From the NCBI GenBank assembly GCA_003116975.1, contig BGKB01000090.1, positions 1 through 64,000 of the forward strand: DNA of 64,000 nt, in the 5' to 3' direction. The stretch's first letter is position 1. Each line of letters begins with the position of its first letter. This document shows, piece by piece, positions 1 through 10,160 of the stretch. A program made the position numbers and the translations under genes. This DNA is from Aurantiochytrium sp. KH105 (taxonomy: Eukaryota; Sar; Bigyra; Thraustochytrida; Thraustochytriidae). The notes below the pieces were generated by a model. The model was not told the origin of the DNA. It made no database searches and saw only the letters and a list, made by a program, of their open reading frames with translations.

Positions 1-1644
1 CGGGGGACCCGCTCATCGTTTTAGTACACACCCCCTCTTTACCGCAAGTCCGCGTCGTGTGCTCGCTGGCGTTGGTCGTAGCCGCGCGCTTCGTCGCGAT
101 CTGCACGCCGTCGACTTTTTCCAGTTCATCTTAAAAAGCGCCGCTTCTCGCGTGGACGGAAGGAAAAATTAGAGGCTAATTACCGATTTATGGTCTCGTT
201 GACTGTAAGTGTCCCCCCATTTGGGGGGGGACTCCACCCTTGATCGATTCTTGTGGGATGACTTTCGGCTTGGCGAGGCGTGCATCGCGCAGCGGACCCC
301 AGACGCCTCCAAGCGGCGCGGTGATAGTTGGCGTGGTCGTTGCGACCAACGTCGATGCCAGAAGCCGGCAGAATTAAACATATCCAACTACACCAAAACG
401 GTAGAGTTTCTGCAACTGATCTCAAGCGGCAACTCCTCCTCAACTTTGCCTCAGCGTGTGCTTGCGAGTATGTCAATGCAAAGTTGAGAAGTTTCTCTGG
501 GCGCGGCTGCGTAGTTGCGTGTTGGCACAGAATGCGGTGGGGCCCTAGCAAGGCAACCATAAACCATGCCGCAGCTGATGTACTGTCTTGATTGTTCGCA
601 GTTATTTCAGGAAGTGTTGCTGTAGCGCGCGAGCACGCTCATTTCCCACATTCTGCTTCGCTCGAATGCTCCTTTTTTTTTTTGTCTTGTTGAGAAGGAA
701 ATTGGACGTGCGCGAATTGTAAAGTGTGACGGACACGGAGTGCACCGCTGTTCATCAATCTACGTTTCCATGTGCGTTGTCTTAAAAAATTTAAAGGAAG
801 TTTGGATGTGTGCAGGATCGGGCCCATTTTGAGCGATGGTCAGCTATGCTGCAGTGCACAGCCACAGACATCGGCTCTCGAATTTCTTTCAACTTCCAAT
901 AATCATTCCTTTTACAGCCGCCCGGCCAGTCTGAGAAAGCTAGCTATAATCAGCCAGCTGCGCTTGGAAGTTTGATTCTCTAGGTGTCCACAATCGCCTT
1001 TTTCGCTGGTGACCGATCATCGATTGCCGTGCGCTCATCAACGCTGCCTTCTTTCAGCTCACAGTCAAACTGGGTTTTGTAACCCAGCGTCTTCTTGCAA
1101 TTAGACCAACGAATGCACCTGCGAGCAGAGTAGAATGAAGCACAATTTCCGGCCTAAAAACATCTATCATATTTTATTTATGGAAAAGGTGAAAATATTC
1201 TTGAAAAGATCGGCCAGTGGCGGACATTAATGTGCTATCTGAATTATCCGACAAACGCAACACTTTCTCGCAGAAGTGCACCTTAGAACTTTGGCATGTC
1301 GGAAAAATAAAAGAGTTGGTACGATGAGCAGTTTACCCTGGTTATCTATAAAAATTTCCGGTTTGGTCACGGCAAGGTCCCTTACTACCCCCCACAACAA
1401 ATTTTTATTTTATTATTATTATTTTTTTAGAAAAATTATTAATATTTTAAAAAAATAAAAAAATCTTTAGTGTTTAGGCCTACCTGAAGCTACAACCAGA
1501 TCCCAACCCTCGATCCGCACCTCCTCTCGCCGATCAACATTGCACACGCAGCAAACCCCAATCCGGCCTTTCGCGCACATCCGCCGCGGCCGTCACTTTG
1601 GGAGCTCATTGCAACGCTTTATTTCTGCACATGCTGTTCACGGG
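1..1644. other. Intergenic, no supported gene
   Basis: No reading frame here shows a recognisable domain or convincing composition. The short frames on both strands overlap each other and look random. The only structure seen is a strongly AT-rich tract at about 1397-1468 (runs of T, TTA and A), roughly 180-250 bases upstream of the first ATG of the ankyrin-TIR gene, so it may lie in its promoter or 5' UTR. Confidence 0.6.
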
Positions 1645-3054
1645 ATGCAGGTCATGCGCGCAAGGGCGGGGGACATGTTCGGTCTCATCGTGACGGGCGA
1701 CCTTGAGGGCGTGCAGCAAGCCGTGCAATCCAACCCTGCCAAGCTTAACGCGAGAGTAGGATTGGAAAGGATGACCCCGCTCATCCTTGCTGTTTACCTC
1801 GGGGAGCGTTCCGCGATTGTGCAGTGGCTCATCGATTGTGGAGCCAAGCTTAATTTGCAGGACGACCACGGATGGACTGCTCTCATGCTCGCATGCCGCT
1901 TTAGCCCTGACAACGCGCAGGTCCTCATTCGACACGGCGCCAAGCTGGATTTACAAGACAAGAATGGATGGACAGCTCTTCTTTGCGCGTGCCGCGAGGA
2001 CCACCCCGCCACGGCTCAAGCGCTCGTACAGCGCGGCGCCAAAGTAAACCTGCAGGACGACGACGGGTGGACAGCTCTTATGTACGCTAGTACCCGCTGC
2101 CAACCTGACACGGTTAAGGCGCTCATTCAACGCGGCGCCGAAGTGGATGTGCGGAATAACAACGGGTGGACCGCACTTATGTTGGCCTGTCAGGAGCCAG
2201 CACGACATCACAATGCAAACGATCTATTGCGTTGCATCAAACACTGCTACGTCGCAGGCGCCGATCTAAGCTTGCGAGATTCTATGTGGTTTGACGCGCT
2301 GTCTTTTGCTGAGTTATTCTCACGCGCCAATGTTGCGTCTTTTTTGAAGTTTGCAATGTACACGGAAGTGCCGCGGATTCTGTTGAACGAACTGCGACAG
2401 CCGCGAAGCCTTGTGGTTGCCTTTTATGATGAGGACCTACTTTCGTGGGGGGAGTGCTCGGTGATACAAGACGCGGACCTACAGAACATGGGCGTAACTT
2501 CATCAATTAAGCGACGCATCATTCTGAAGCGAATAAATCAGCCGGTGCGGCGATCGCTCTTCAGGCGCGCATCTTTGCAAGTTGCCCGTGAGGTGCGACG
2601 TCTCTCGGGTTCTCTTCAGTATGATGCCTTCCTCACCCACGACTGGGGCATAGACGGTGAAAATCATCAAATTGTGAGCCAGGTGAACGCGAGGATCCGA
2701 AACGCCAACAAGTCGACTTGGTTTGATGAGGAGCGCGTCACTGGCAACATTGTTCAACAAATAACACGAGGCATTGAATCTTCGCGCAAAGTAGTAGTGT
2801 TCGTCACCGAGCGGTACATGCACAAGCTGCAAAGCGAGGGCAATGATTACTGCAAGAACGAGTTTCTGACGGCCGTTCGCGTTCACACAGCGGAAAAAAT
2901 GATTCCCGTGGTCTTGGAGATATCGATGCTTGACACTATGTCATGGCGCGGACCGCTGCAGTTCGAGCTCGGAGGCCACATCTATATCGACTTATCAACA
3001 CCAGACAAGCGCGTTGAGAACTTTTCGCAGTTGCTCGACCGCATCAGCACCTGA
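1645..3054 (+). CDS. Ankyrin repeat - SAM-like - TIR domain protein
   Basis: Intronless frame of 469 residues. The open frame extends back to 1540 but begins there with TTG, so the first ATG (1645) is used; ATG 1675 is an alternative. Residues about 41-220 are five ankyrin repeats (GWTALMLAC-type cores). Residues about 262-297 resemble the second half of a SAM domain (DLLSWGE...DLQNMGV). Residues 326-469 are a TIR domain (YDAFLTHDWG, then VVVFVTERYM). Glu406 in the motif DYCKNEF aligns with the catalytic Glu of NAD-cleaving TIRs such as SARM1. The BB-loop region (WFDEERVTGN) is short. A likely poly(A) signal AATAAA lies at 3133. By family knowledge the TIR would be an NADase or an oligomerising scaffold, with the ankyrins as ligand or partner sensors; receptor function is inferred. 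The TIR closely resembles that of the next gene on the same strand. Confidence 0.85.
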   Translation: MQVMRARAGDMFGLIVTGDLEGVQQAVQSNPAKLNARVGLERMTPLILAVYLGERSAIVQWLIDCGAKLNLQDDHGWTALMLACRFSPDNAQVLIRHGAKLDLQDKNGWTALLCACREDHPATAQALVQRGAKVNLQDDDGWTALMYASTRCQPDTVKALIQRGAEVDVRNNNGWTALMLACQEPARHHNANDLLRCIKHCYVAGADLSLRDSMWFDALSFAELFSRANVASFLKFAMYTEVPRILLNELRQPRSLVVAFYDEDLLSWGECSVIQDADLQNMGVTSSIKRRIILKRINQPVRRSLFRRASLQVAREVRRLSGSLQYDAFLTHDWGIDGENHQIVSQVNARIRNANKSTWFDEERVTGNIVQQITRGIESSRKVVVFVTERYMHKLQSEGNDYCKNEFLTAVRVHTAEKMIPVVLEISMLDTMSWRGPLQFELGGHIYIDLSTPDKRVENFSQLLDRIST

Positions 3055-4656
3055 GAAAGCATTGTATTAACTACTAAAGTATGCATCCAGGAAATGAAAG
3101 GTCTGGTAGGCCTATGCGATTGGCGCAGCCGCAATAAATCTAAATCTGTTCCGTTTTGTTTTGGCTTCGGCTTTTGCAGGTGATCTGAAAGTAGTTGCAC
3201 ACAAATACTCGGGCGCGGAAGCTCGTGCCTGTTCTCGAGCGCGTCATCTGGTTACAGCCAGCGCGTTCTTCCCTTGTGGTGGGGCAGCCGTTTTGCTCCA
3301 CGGGTACGCCTGAACTATCACACGAGTATTTTGTGCACGACTCTCCTTCAGCCTTATCCTCCGAAAGGCTGCTTTGATTGATTGTAGCCTCGCCGTGCGC
3401 ACGCTGCTTCTTCTCTCGCTGCGGTCCTGCTGCTACGTGCCGTTCGCGCAGTCTCGTCCCGTGATGCTTTTTTCGTCCTTCCTGCACACCTTTTTTCTTT
3501 CCTTCTTGTTTTAGCCAGTCATAGTCTTGAGTCTCTTGCATCCTGACGCGTAGAAGCTCAAGCTCGACATCGCGCCGCCGCCGCCCATCTTCTTCGCGCA
3601 GTTCCCGCCGCGCGAATTTAACTGTGAGCCGAGTCCTCCTTCCGCCTGAACGATCTAGAACTAGTCGCAGTTAGTCTCATGACTGTAAGGAATGTGCTAC
3701 CACGTCACTCACATTAGAAAACTAGTCGCGACTAGATCCAAAACTGTTCAGAATCTTCCTTTTCATATACAAGTGGTTGCGACTAGTCCACATCTACACG
3801 CTCCGCACCAGCCAGGCTATCGGGTCTGCCACCGAAAGAAGGCCTTCCACCCCTCCCCCTCTCTCATCAAGAGCACATCGCCATCCCGAGAATCGATTCA
3901 ACACTTTGTTCCTACTCACGGACAAACGAGCTTGTGTGCCAGCGTTGACGTCAACTGCGAGCCGTGGCCGGTGCTCGTCTTGGGGCTCCCAAGCTGGCTG
4001 GCGCCAATCTACCTCCTCGTGCTTCGAGCAAGCCCAAGGCCGCAGAAGAGACCGCGGGCGTCCACTCGTCCGCACCCGTCGCTGCCTCCTCCGGGCTCGC
4101 CTCGACGCTGCGCTCTCCCGCACGGCCAGCGCCAGCAGCCCTCCCTCCGCGGCGTCGCGCCGCCCCGCCTCGAGCAGCGCAGCCCCGGCAGCTGCAGCGT
4201 GCTCGAGCTAGGTCTGTCTGTCTGTACGCCGCTCGCTCTGGCTGCTGTGCTGCTGCTGCTGCTGGCGGCACGCGCTCCGTGCTCGCGACAAGCTGCCGCG
4301 GCTGCCCGAGGCGCGGCTGCACGCGCTGCTGCGCACGCTTTGCTTTCGGCGAGGCCGGGGAGAGAGATCGTAGTCGCAGACGGAGAGAGAGCCTGCTCGG
4401 GAAAACTTCTTGCTCGCACTTCCGGCCCGGCACGTGTGCACTCGTTCGTCCATGCTGCATGCGCCAGGCAGAGACTGCCTGCAGGGCCAACAAGCGCAGC
4501 AGCCAGGCGGGGCGGCAAAGCCGGAACCGCCTGCACCTGCCTGCGCTCGAGGTCGAGGCCGCCTTGCCGCGCTTGCACTCTCGAGCCTCGCTCGCACCGA
4601 CTCTCAGCGTGCACGGTTGCTATTTCGAGCGTAGGCCACCGAGCGCGAAACGGGCG
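3055..4656. other. Intergenic and probable 5' UTR of the Roco gene
   Basis: About 900 bp of unremarkable sequence, then from about 3950 a very GC-rich, low-complexity stretch in which all six frames stay open; I treat those frames as composition artefacts. A cluster of CTAGTCGC/GCGACTAG elements lies at 3659-3788. In-frame upstream sequence exists back to 3964 but encodes only Ala/Arg/Pro/Ser-rich residues, so the start at 4657 is preferred. Confidence 0.5.
3659..3788. promoter_or_regulatory. Cluster of palindromic CTAGTCGCGACTAG elements
   Basis: Three related elements occur in 130 bp. There is CTAGTCGC followed by an imperfect inverted copy at 3661-3675, a perfect 14-bp palindrome ctagtcgcgactag at 3722-3735, and gcgactagt at 3779-3787. 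Spacing is about 55-60 bp. They sit about 900 bp upstream of the Roco-TIR start and may be dimeric transcription-factor sites. No factor is known to me for this motif. Confidence 0.35.
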
Positions 4657-7600
4657 ATGTCCAAGCGCGAAGATGAGACGCCCGAGGAAGGCGTCGAGGA
4701 AGGTCTCAGCGGGCAACCTGCGGTGGAAAAGGCGATTGAACTGATGCGGAACGGCGTCAAAACGATTGAGTACGTTGAAACGTCTTCAGAGGACTTTGAA
4801 TGACTTTCATGCGATCCGGCTGACTGGCAACCTTCTTCGAAACGATGCGCAGTCTCGCCGAACGTAATATCGGCGACAAAGGAAGCGTGGCGCTCGGAAA
4901 AGAGCTTACCACGAACGACTCGCTCGTCTCGTTAAAGTAAGTAAACATAAAAGCACAGCATGGCTGCGAAGAATCAAAGCGTAATGAACTGTTGAAGGAA
5001 TTTCTGCGTGAAAGAAGGCAGGTAGGCGTTCGTGACGGAGAGCAGAAAGGCGGGACTGCGCCAAGACGACGGCGACGGCGACATGAGGGTGGACACTGAC
5101 AGCCATTCCGCGCTCATCAATGAATGCAATCAATGCAATCAATGCAATCAATGCAATCAATGCAATCAATGCAATCAATGTAATGCCACACCACAATCAT
5201 CATGCACAGTCTCCGAAACAACGGCATCGGCCCAGATGGCGCCGTTGGGCTCGGGGAAGGCTTGGGCAAGAACAGCTCGCTTACGTCTTTGTCGTAAGTT
5301 GGTTCGGTTGTGTTTTGCTGCGTTTGATTGGAGGCAAGACTTTGGATTGGTAATCGCAAGAAGGCGGCATGCGTGGATTTGTGCGTGAAGGAAGGCAGGT
5401 GGGCGTTCGTGGCGAAGAGCAGAAAGGCGGGACTGCGCCAAGACGACAGCGACGGCGACATGAGGGTGGACACTGACAGCCATTTCGCGCTCGTCAATGA
5501 ATGCAATGAATCAAATCAATGCAATGAATGCCATGCCACACCACAATCATCATGCACAGTCTTGGTGCGAACAACATCGGCGACTGGGGCGCCGTTGGGC
5601 TCGGGGAAGGCTTGGGCAAGAACAGCTCGCTTACGACTTTGAAGTAAGTTGGATCGGTTGTGTTTTGCTGCGTTTGATTGGAGGCAAGCGTTTCGATTGT
5701 GAAAGCAAAAAGCAGAGAGACGTGATTATACAAGATAAGGGTGAAGGCAATGAGCGTTTTGTACTTACTCTGATCCATAAAACCACAGCCTAAGCGGGAA
5801 CAACATCGGTGATGTGGGTGCTGCAGCCTTGGTTAGCGCGCTGGAGAAGAACACCTCGCTTGAAGTAATCAGGTACGTTTGCAAAAATTCTATCAATTAT
5901 GACAGGAAAGACGAAGAGAAGGGACTCATGATCAATATCTTTTCCAAATCAGCTTGGACGAAGAGAAAATCTCAGCCAGAATACTGGCCCGCATACCAGC
6001 TCGAATCGAACTTCGGAGCAATGAGGCAGATGAGGCTGGCGAAGCAGCTGTTGAGGCGCTCAAGGCCAACAAAAAGGTTCGCTGGGGTCGCGCCAAGCTC
6101 ATGGTTGTGGGCAAGGGCGCCGCAGGCAAGACATCGACGATTCGCACGCTTTTGGATCAACCAGTCAACCGCGTTCATGAATCTACAATTGGCGTGGACC
6201 TCTCACTTATAAGCACGCATGACTGGAAGGAGCGGCATAACATCTCCGACTCCGATCTGGGCGAGCTACTTTCCAAGCTTCAATATCGCCGGCAGAGCTT
6301 TGCAAAGCGCGTGTCCCGCCGTGCATCTTTTGCTGCGACTCGGGTTTCCGAATCTCGCAAGTCTGCTCCGAGCCCTGTACCGATGCGTTTTGACGAAAAA
6401 GAGGTCGCGAAAGCAGTCAGCACGCCGCTTCGTCTTCAGGTAAAGGAGAAAGCTGGCGAGCCGGATGAGGAAATCAGCTTCACGATCTGGGATTACGGTG
6501 GACAGGAGGTCTTTTACGCCTTGCACCATCTCTTTCTTACTCAGTACGGCGTCTACGTACTCGTCTTTGACATGCGCGAGCTACTGGGCAAAGAGCACTT
6601 CGAGGGTGTTCTCGAGGAAGAAGAGGCCGAGAAGCTCGCCTCGCAAGAGGAGGCCCTGGAGACCCTCTGTTTCTGGATCGACTCCATTCGCCTTCACGCA
6701 CCAAACGTCAAGATTGCGATTGTCGGGACTTATCTTGACGAGGTGTCTTCCTTGGAGCAACACATGAAGATCGACCAAATTCTTCGGACAAAGGTGCTCA
6801 ACAAAAAACATGGTGGCTTGTCCACTGTGATTGGCAACACGACGGGCAAAGGAAAGAAGCAAACAACCCTCTATTTCTTCCCCGTCGACAACACGGGTCG
6901 GCAGGACGCGGATGAGCGCGTTTCTCGTCTGCGCGTGGCACTCTCTGCCGCTGCTGCGAAGGAAAACTTTGTCAAGGAAGAGGTACCTGTGAGATGGTCA
7001 TATTGCTTGGAGCAGCTTTTTTCGCAGGACGTTGACTACCTGTCGCTGGACGCGGTGAGAAAGCTTGCCGAGGAAAGATGCTATGTCCCAAAGGAAAATG
7101 TCGTCAAGATGCTAAAGTTTATGCACGAACTCGGCGTGCTTGTACACCTGACCTCTGGGCAGAATGACATGTTGAGCCAAATCGTCGTGATTCGGCCACA
7201 GTGGCTTCTGGAAAACCTTTCGCGCGTCATTTGCGACCCGGAGATGGACCACATGGAGAGGCACAAACAAAGGCTACTCGGTGACAAAGGTTTCTCGAGC
7301 CAGCTGAGAGATGCGCTTGAACGCTGGTCAACGCGTGGAGTCGCCAGTCGCGCACTTTTGGAAGGTCTCTGGGAAGGTCAACCTGTCGAGTACCTGACGG
7401 AACTGATGAAGTCGATGCTATTGGCGTGCCCAAGTCCTTGGATTGGTGATGAAGACGAAGTGGACGAAGATGAAGTGGACGAAGAAGGCGCGCTACTCTT
7501 GCCAAGCATTTTGCGCCCCGTTGATGATGATGTGAAGAGAGAAGCCTTTGAGCAGCTTGGTGGAGATCATGCATTGGCGTACGTCGATTTCAGAGTTCTG

Positions 7601-8572
7601 CCTCAAGGTGTCTTTCAGCGTCTTGTTGCCAGTATCGTTCAGAGTCTTTCGGATTACATGCGCGTCTTGACACTGTGTGCGAATTTCGCAAGTATTAACT
7701 TTGACAATGTGGGCGTGATACTGGAGACGATCGGTCAACGGGTGATGTTCTACTTTCAGAAACCCTCAGACAAACACTTGACGCATCATGTCCAGATCCT
7801 CAAGAGAAGTCTCGACTCTATCAATTCACACTTTATGAAGGGAAATCTCGGCCCAAGGCTTTTTGTCAGTTCAGATGGCACAGACCTAAAGGTTGCATGC
7901 GCCTCGATGAAAAAGCTCGAAAAGGCCCTCACCAAGGGCAACAAGATGGTGCCTTCGCTTGGAATTGGATCGCTGCCCGTGTCCTCGTTCGCAATTTTCG
8001 CTGATACCAGCGAAGAGGCAAAGCGTCTACTTAGCACTGATAAGCGTTTTGATGCCTTCCTGTCGCATGACTGGGGGGTAAATCATCAAACGCACGCCAT
8101 TGTCCAAAATGTGGCCAAAGCTCTCGAGGCTCGGGGCATCAACTGCTGGCTCGACACGAAAGATATGAAACAAGACATTCTCAAGTCAATGGCCGATGGG
8201 GTCGATCAGTCCAAGGTGGTCATAGTCTTTGTCACAAGCAGGTACATGGAGAAGGTCAATAAGGAGAGAACAGAAGATGACTACTGTCGCACGGAGTTTT
8301 ACTACGCATTGGAGAGTCATAAACCAGCGAACATGATTCCGTGTGTGCTAGAATCCGGGTTGGACAAGACATCGAGCTGGCACAATGCCTTTCGCGCGGG
8401 CTGGAGCGGAAATCCACTTTTTGTCTCAATGTTGGGCGGTGGTCTGGAAAAAGAGGTCGATGAACTCGCGTCGCAAGTGAGGGAAGTTATCGCCTTGCAG
8501 GAGGAGGCGGCGTCCAGAAAACGAGAAATGGGTGCAGATTCGCGAGCCTCGCAAAATCCAAAAAGAGTATAA
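4657..8572 (+). CDS. LRR - Roc - COR - TIR (Roco-family) protein
   Basis: Six exons: 4657-4769, 4853-4936, 5210-5293, 5560-5643, 5789-5872, 5953-8572. All introns are GT-AG and phase 2, giving 1022 residues. Exons 2-5 are each exactly 84 nt and encode one 28-residue ribonuclease-inhibitor-type LRR (xxNIGDxGAxxLxxxLxxNxSL). The Roc GTPase follows: P-loop GKGAAGKTS at about 203-211, switch-II-like WDYGGQE at 329-335, G4-like GTYLD at 408-412. COR-like sequence covers about 490-780. The TIR domain is about 847-990 with FDAFLSHDWG; Glu931 in DDYCRTEF matches the NADase glutamate. Roco proteins are dimeric GTPase switches; ending in TIR rather than kinase suggests nucleotide-gated TIR activity (inference). 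The 80-273 bp introns and the exact reading phase support the model. A non-ATG start further upstream cannot be excluded. Confidence 0.9.
5005..5700 (+). repeat. Tandem exon-plus-intron duplication inside the Roco gene
   Basis: Copy 1 is about 5005-5350 and copy 2 about 5382-5700. Each contains the end of an intron, an 84-nt LRR exon and the start of the next intron, with intron sequence almost as similar as exon sequence. Shared blocks include gaaggcaggt, a 30-nt identical stretch around 5067 and 5445, and the region after each donor site. The similarity of non-coding parts shows the duplication is recent. Confidence 0.85.
5120..5185 (+). repeat. Intronic 9-bp minisatellite (CAATGCAAT)
   Basis: About seven head-to-tail copies of caatgcaat lie in intron 2 of the Roco gene, 25 bp upstream of the acceptor of exon 3. 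The duplicate intron 3 carries only a degenerate short version (about 5496-5530), so the array expanded or contracted after the duplication. Confidence 0.85.
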
Positions 8573-9326
8573 GTTTAACAGAGTTTATGGTTTCAGATGG
8601 TCTTTTTGTGCATATCTTGGCCGAGGAGCAGGGATACTCTGCAAAGCTAAAGACCCCAATGATATGAAACGAGCTCTCGTCTTTGAGGGATAATGTCTCG
8701 TCAGTCATGGATTCGCTGTCTCTACAGTGGACACTGCCGAAATAATTATTCGTAACGTATGGAAGGGAATAGAGAGTTGGCACCGGCCTTTGCTTCAGCG
8801 CAGACGAAAGTTATGCCTTATCGGGGCAGGAGCAGCTTTTGCCTTCGTTGAGACAAAATGGAGAGATTGCTTCTGCTTCACGCGTTTGTTCGTTTGTTCA
8901 GTTGATTTCGAAGAAAAAGATAAAACGAACTGCTCTTTGGAGCAGAATGTGACCACATGCATGGCTGAGACTTCAGCGCTGGATCTCCTCTCGCAAGTCA
9001 ACACGCGGCCTCGATAAAAGTCGTTTCCAAAAGATCATGCGGATCAGAACACGAAGCAATGAAGTCCTACTTTGCACTTGATAGGAGAGGAAGAAGTACA
9101 GAACGTAAGGATTTCGCCCTCCGATGCCTTCTCGGTTCTTCGGTTACGAGAACGAACTCTAACAACTTCTTTCGTCGAGGTGCTCCTGACCGCAGGTCTT
9201 TCGCGCGCGCTTTGCTGTAAGCTTCGCATGCTTCGAAACGAGGGCTTGAGCAGCCTTATTCAAGCTCTATGACCGACTAGACTCCTCTAATGAGACATAT
9301 CTCAGTCCAACTGAACCATATTTGAC
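8573..9326. other. Intergenic, possible decayed LRR fragment
   Basis: No convincing gene. Around 9226-9270 the plus strand reads RMLRNEGLSSLIQAL then stop, which resembles one RNI-type LRR and could be a remnant of a Roco-like gene. The rest of the stretch shows nothing recognisable. Confidence 0.3.
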
Positions 9327-9400
9327 GTGCGTTTTTTGAGCACGATTTATTACCCGGGGCAAACTTGCCCCCCGAGTAACGAATCGTGCCCAAAACGCAC
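9327..9400. repeat. Imperfect palindrome able to form a 35-bp hairpin
   Basis: The left arm 9327-9362 and right arm 9366-9400 are near reverse complements (gtgcgtttt...gcacgatt... on both strands) separated by about 3 nt, with a few mismatches and small gaps. It could be a foldback element remnant, a cruciform or an RNA hairpin. It lies upstream of the first ATG of the next gene. Confidence 0.7.
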
Positions 9401-9473
9401 TTTAGATAAGTTTACGCGCCGCAGGGCGGAGGTTATTATTGCCTTGTGTTTTCTCTTTTCCGGCGTTTTGGCG

Positions 9474-10160
9474 ATGATCAACACTACATTCATTGAGGGT
9501 GGGAGCCCTACCTTGGTCTTGTCACAGCCTGATCTTGCTCTTCCTCTCCCCTGCGGTGTATATTGGAATACGGCGCGCTGGGTAGATGATGTACCGGCAG
9601 AAGCCGCGGTCTTTCGTGAAACCATGGACGACAACGTTCGCTTCATAGAAACCATGTCACAGGTCCGATTCAGACCAGAGGTGGCCGTGATGAGATCAAT
9701 CTCGATCAATCGCCTATCTTTTGGCCAGCGGAGACGTGCGCCTTCTCCGTATTATGCGGGCCAGCCGCCAATCACCGGGTTGTTGAATAATGCCAACGCG
9801 CCGGGCGGGGCGCAGCAGCAAGTCGTCGGGGCGGCTAGGGCCAACCAGGGAGGAAACAATGCCGCCGGTGCAGCGCCTGAGGCCAACCAGGTGGAGTACA
9901 ACAATGCTGATGGGGCGGACGGTGGCGAGGGTGATGAAGAAAATGCCGCCGGCGTCGCAGCTAATGCCAACCAGTCGGGCGGTGCGGTGGCGGGTAACGG
10001 GAAGGGTGAATCTGATCATGATAGCGAATCCCTTCACTCGGAGGAAAGATCAGTCGACGGAAGCGTACACGCATCAGATGATGGTTTTATCGACAGTTCA
10101 GACGAGGCGTCTGGTAATTCGTACGAAACGTGGGGTTCATCTGGAGACGATGATCAGTAA
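9474..10160 (+). CDS. Hypothetical acidic low-complexity protein
   Basis: Open frame of 228 residues from the first ATG at 9474. The frame is open further upstream to 9327 but only from a GTG and through a hairpin. If an upstream exon joins it, the segment just before the ATG would encode a hydrophobic stretch (IIALCFLFSGVLAM). Residues about 95-185 are Asn/Ala/Gly-rich with loose repeats around NNA-GAA-ANQ. The C-terminal 60 residues are Ser/Asp/Glu-rich. I recognise no family. Base composition is less GC-rich than the housekeeping genes to the right. The gene could be the last exon of a longer gene. Confidence 0.4.
   Translation: MINTTFIEGGSPTLVLSQPDLALPLPCGVYWNTARWVDDVPAEAAVFRETMDDNVRFIETMSQVRFRPEVAVMRSISINRLSFGQRRRAPSPYYAGQPPITGLLNNANAPGGAQQQVVGAARANQGGNNAAGAAPEANQVEYNNADGADGGEGDEENAAGVAANANQSGGAVAGNGKGESDHDSESLHSEERSVDGSVHASDDGFIDSSDEASGNSYETWGSSGDDDQ

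Noticed and set aside
1540-1644. Upstream extension of the ankyrin-TIR frame
   Set aside because: Begins with TTG rather than ATG.
3692-4744. 350-codon frame upstream of the Roco gene
   Set aside because: Overlaps the true first exon in another frame and has random Arg/Pro/Ser-rich composition.
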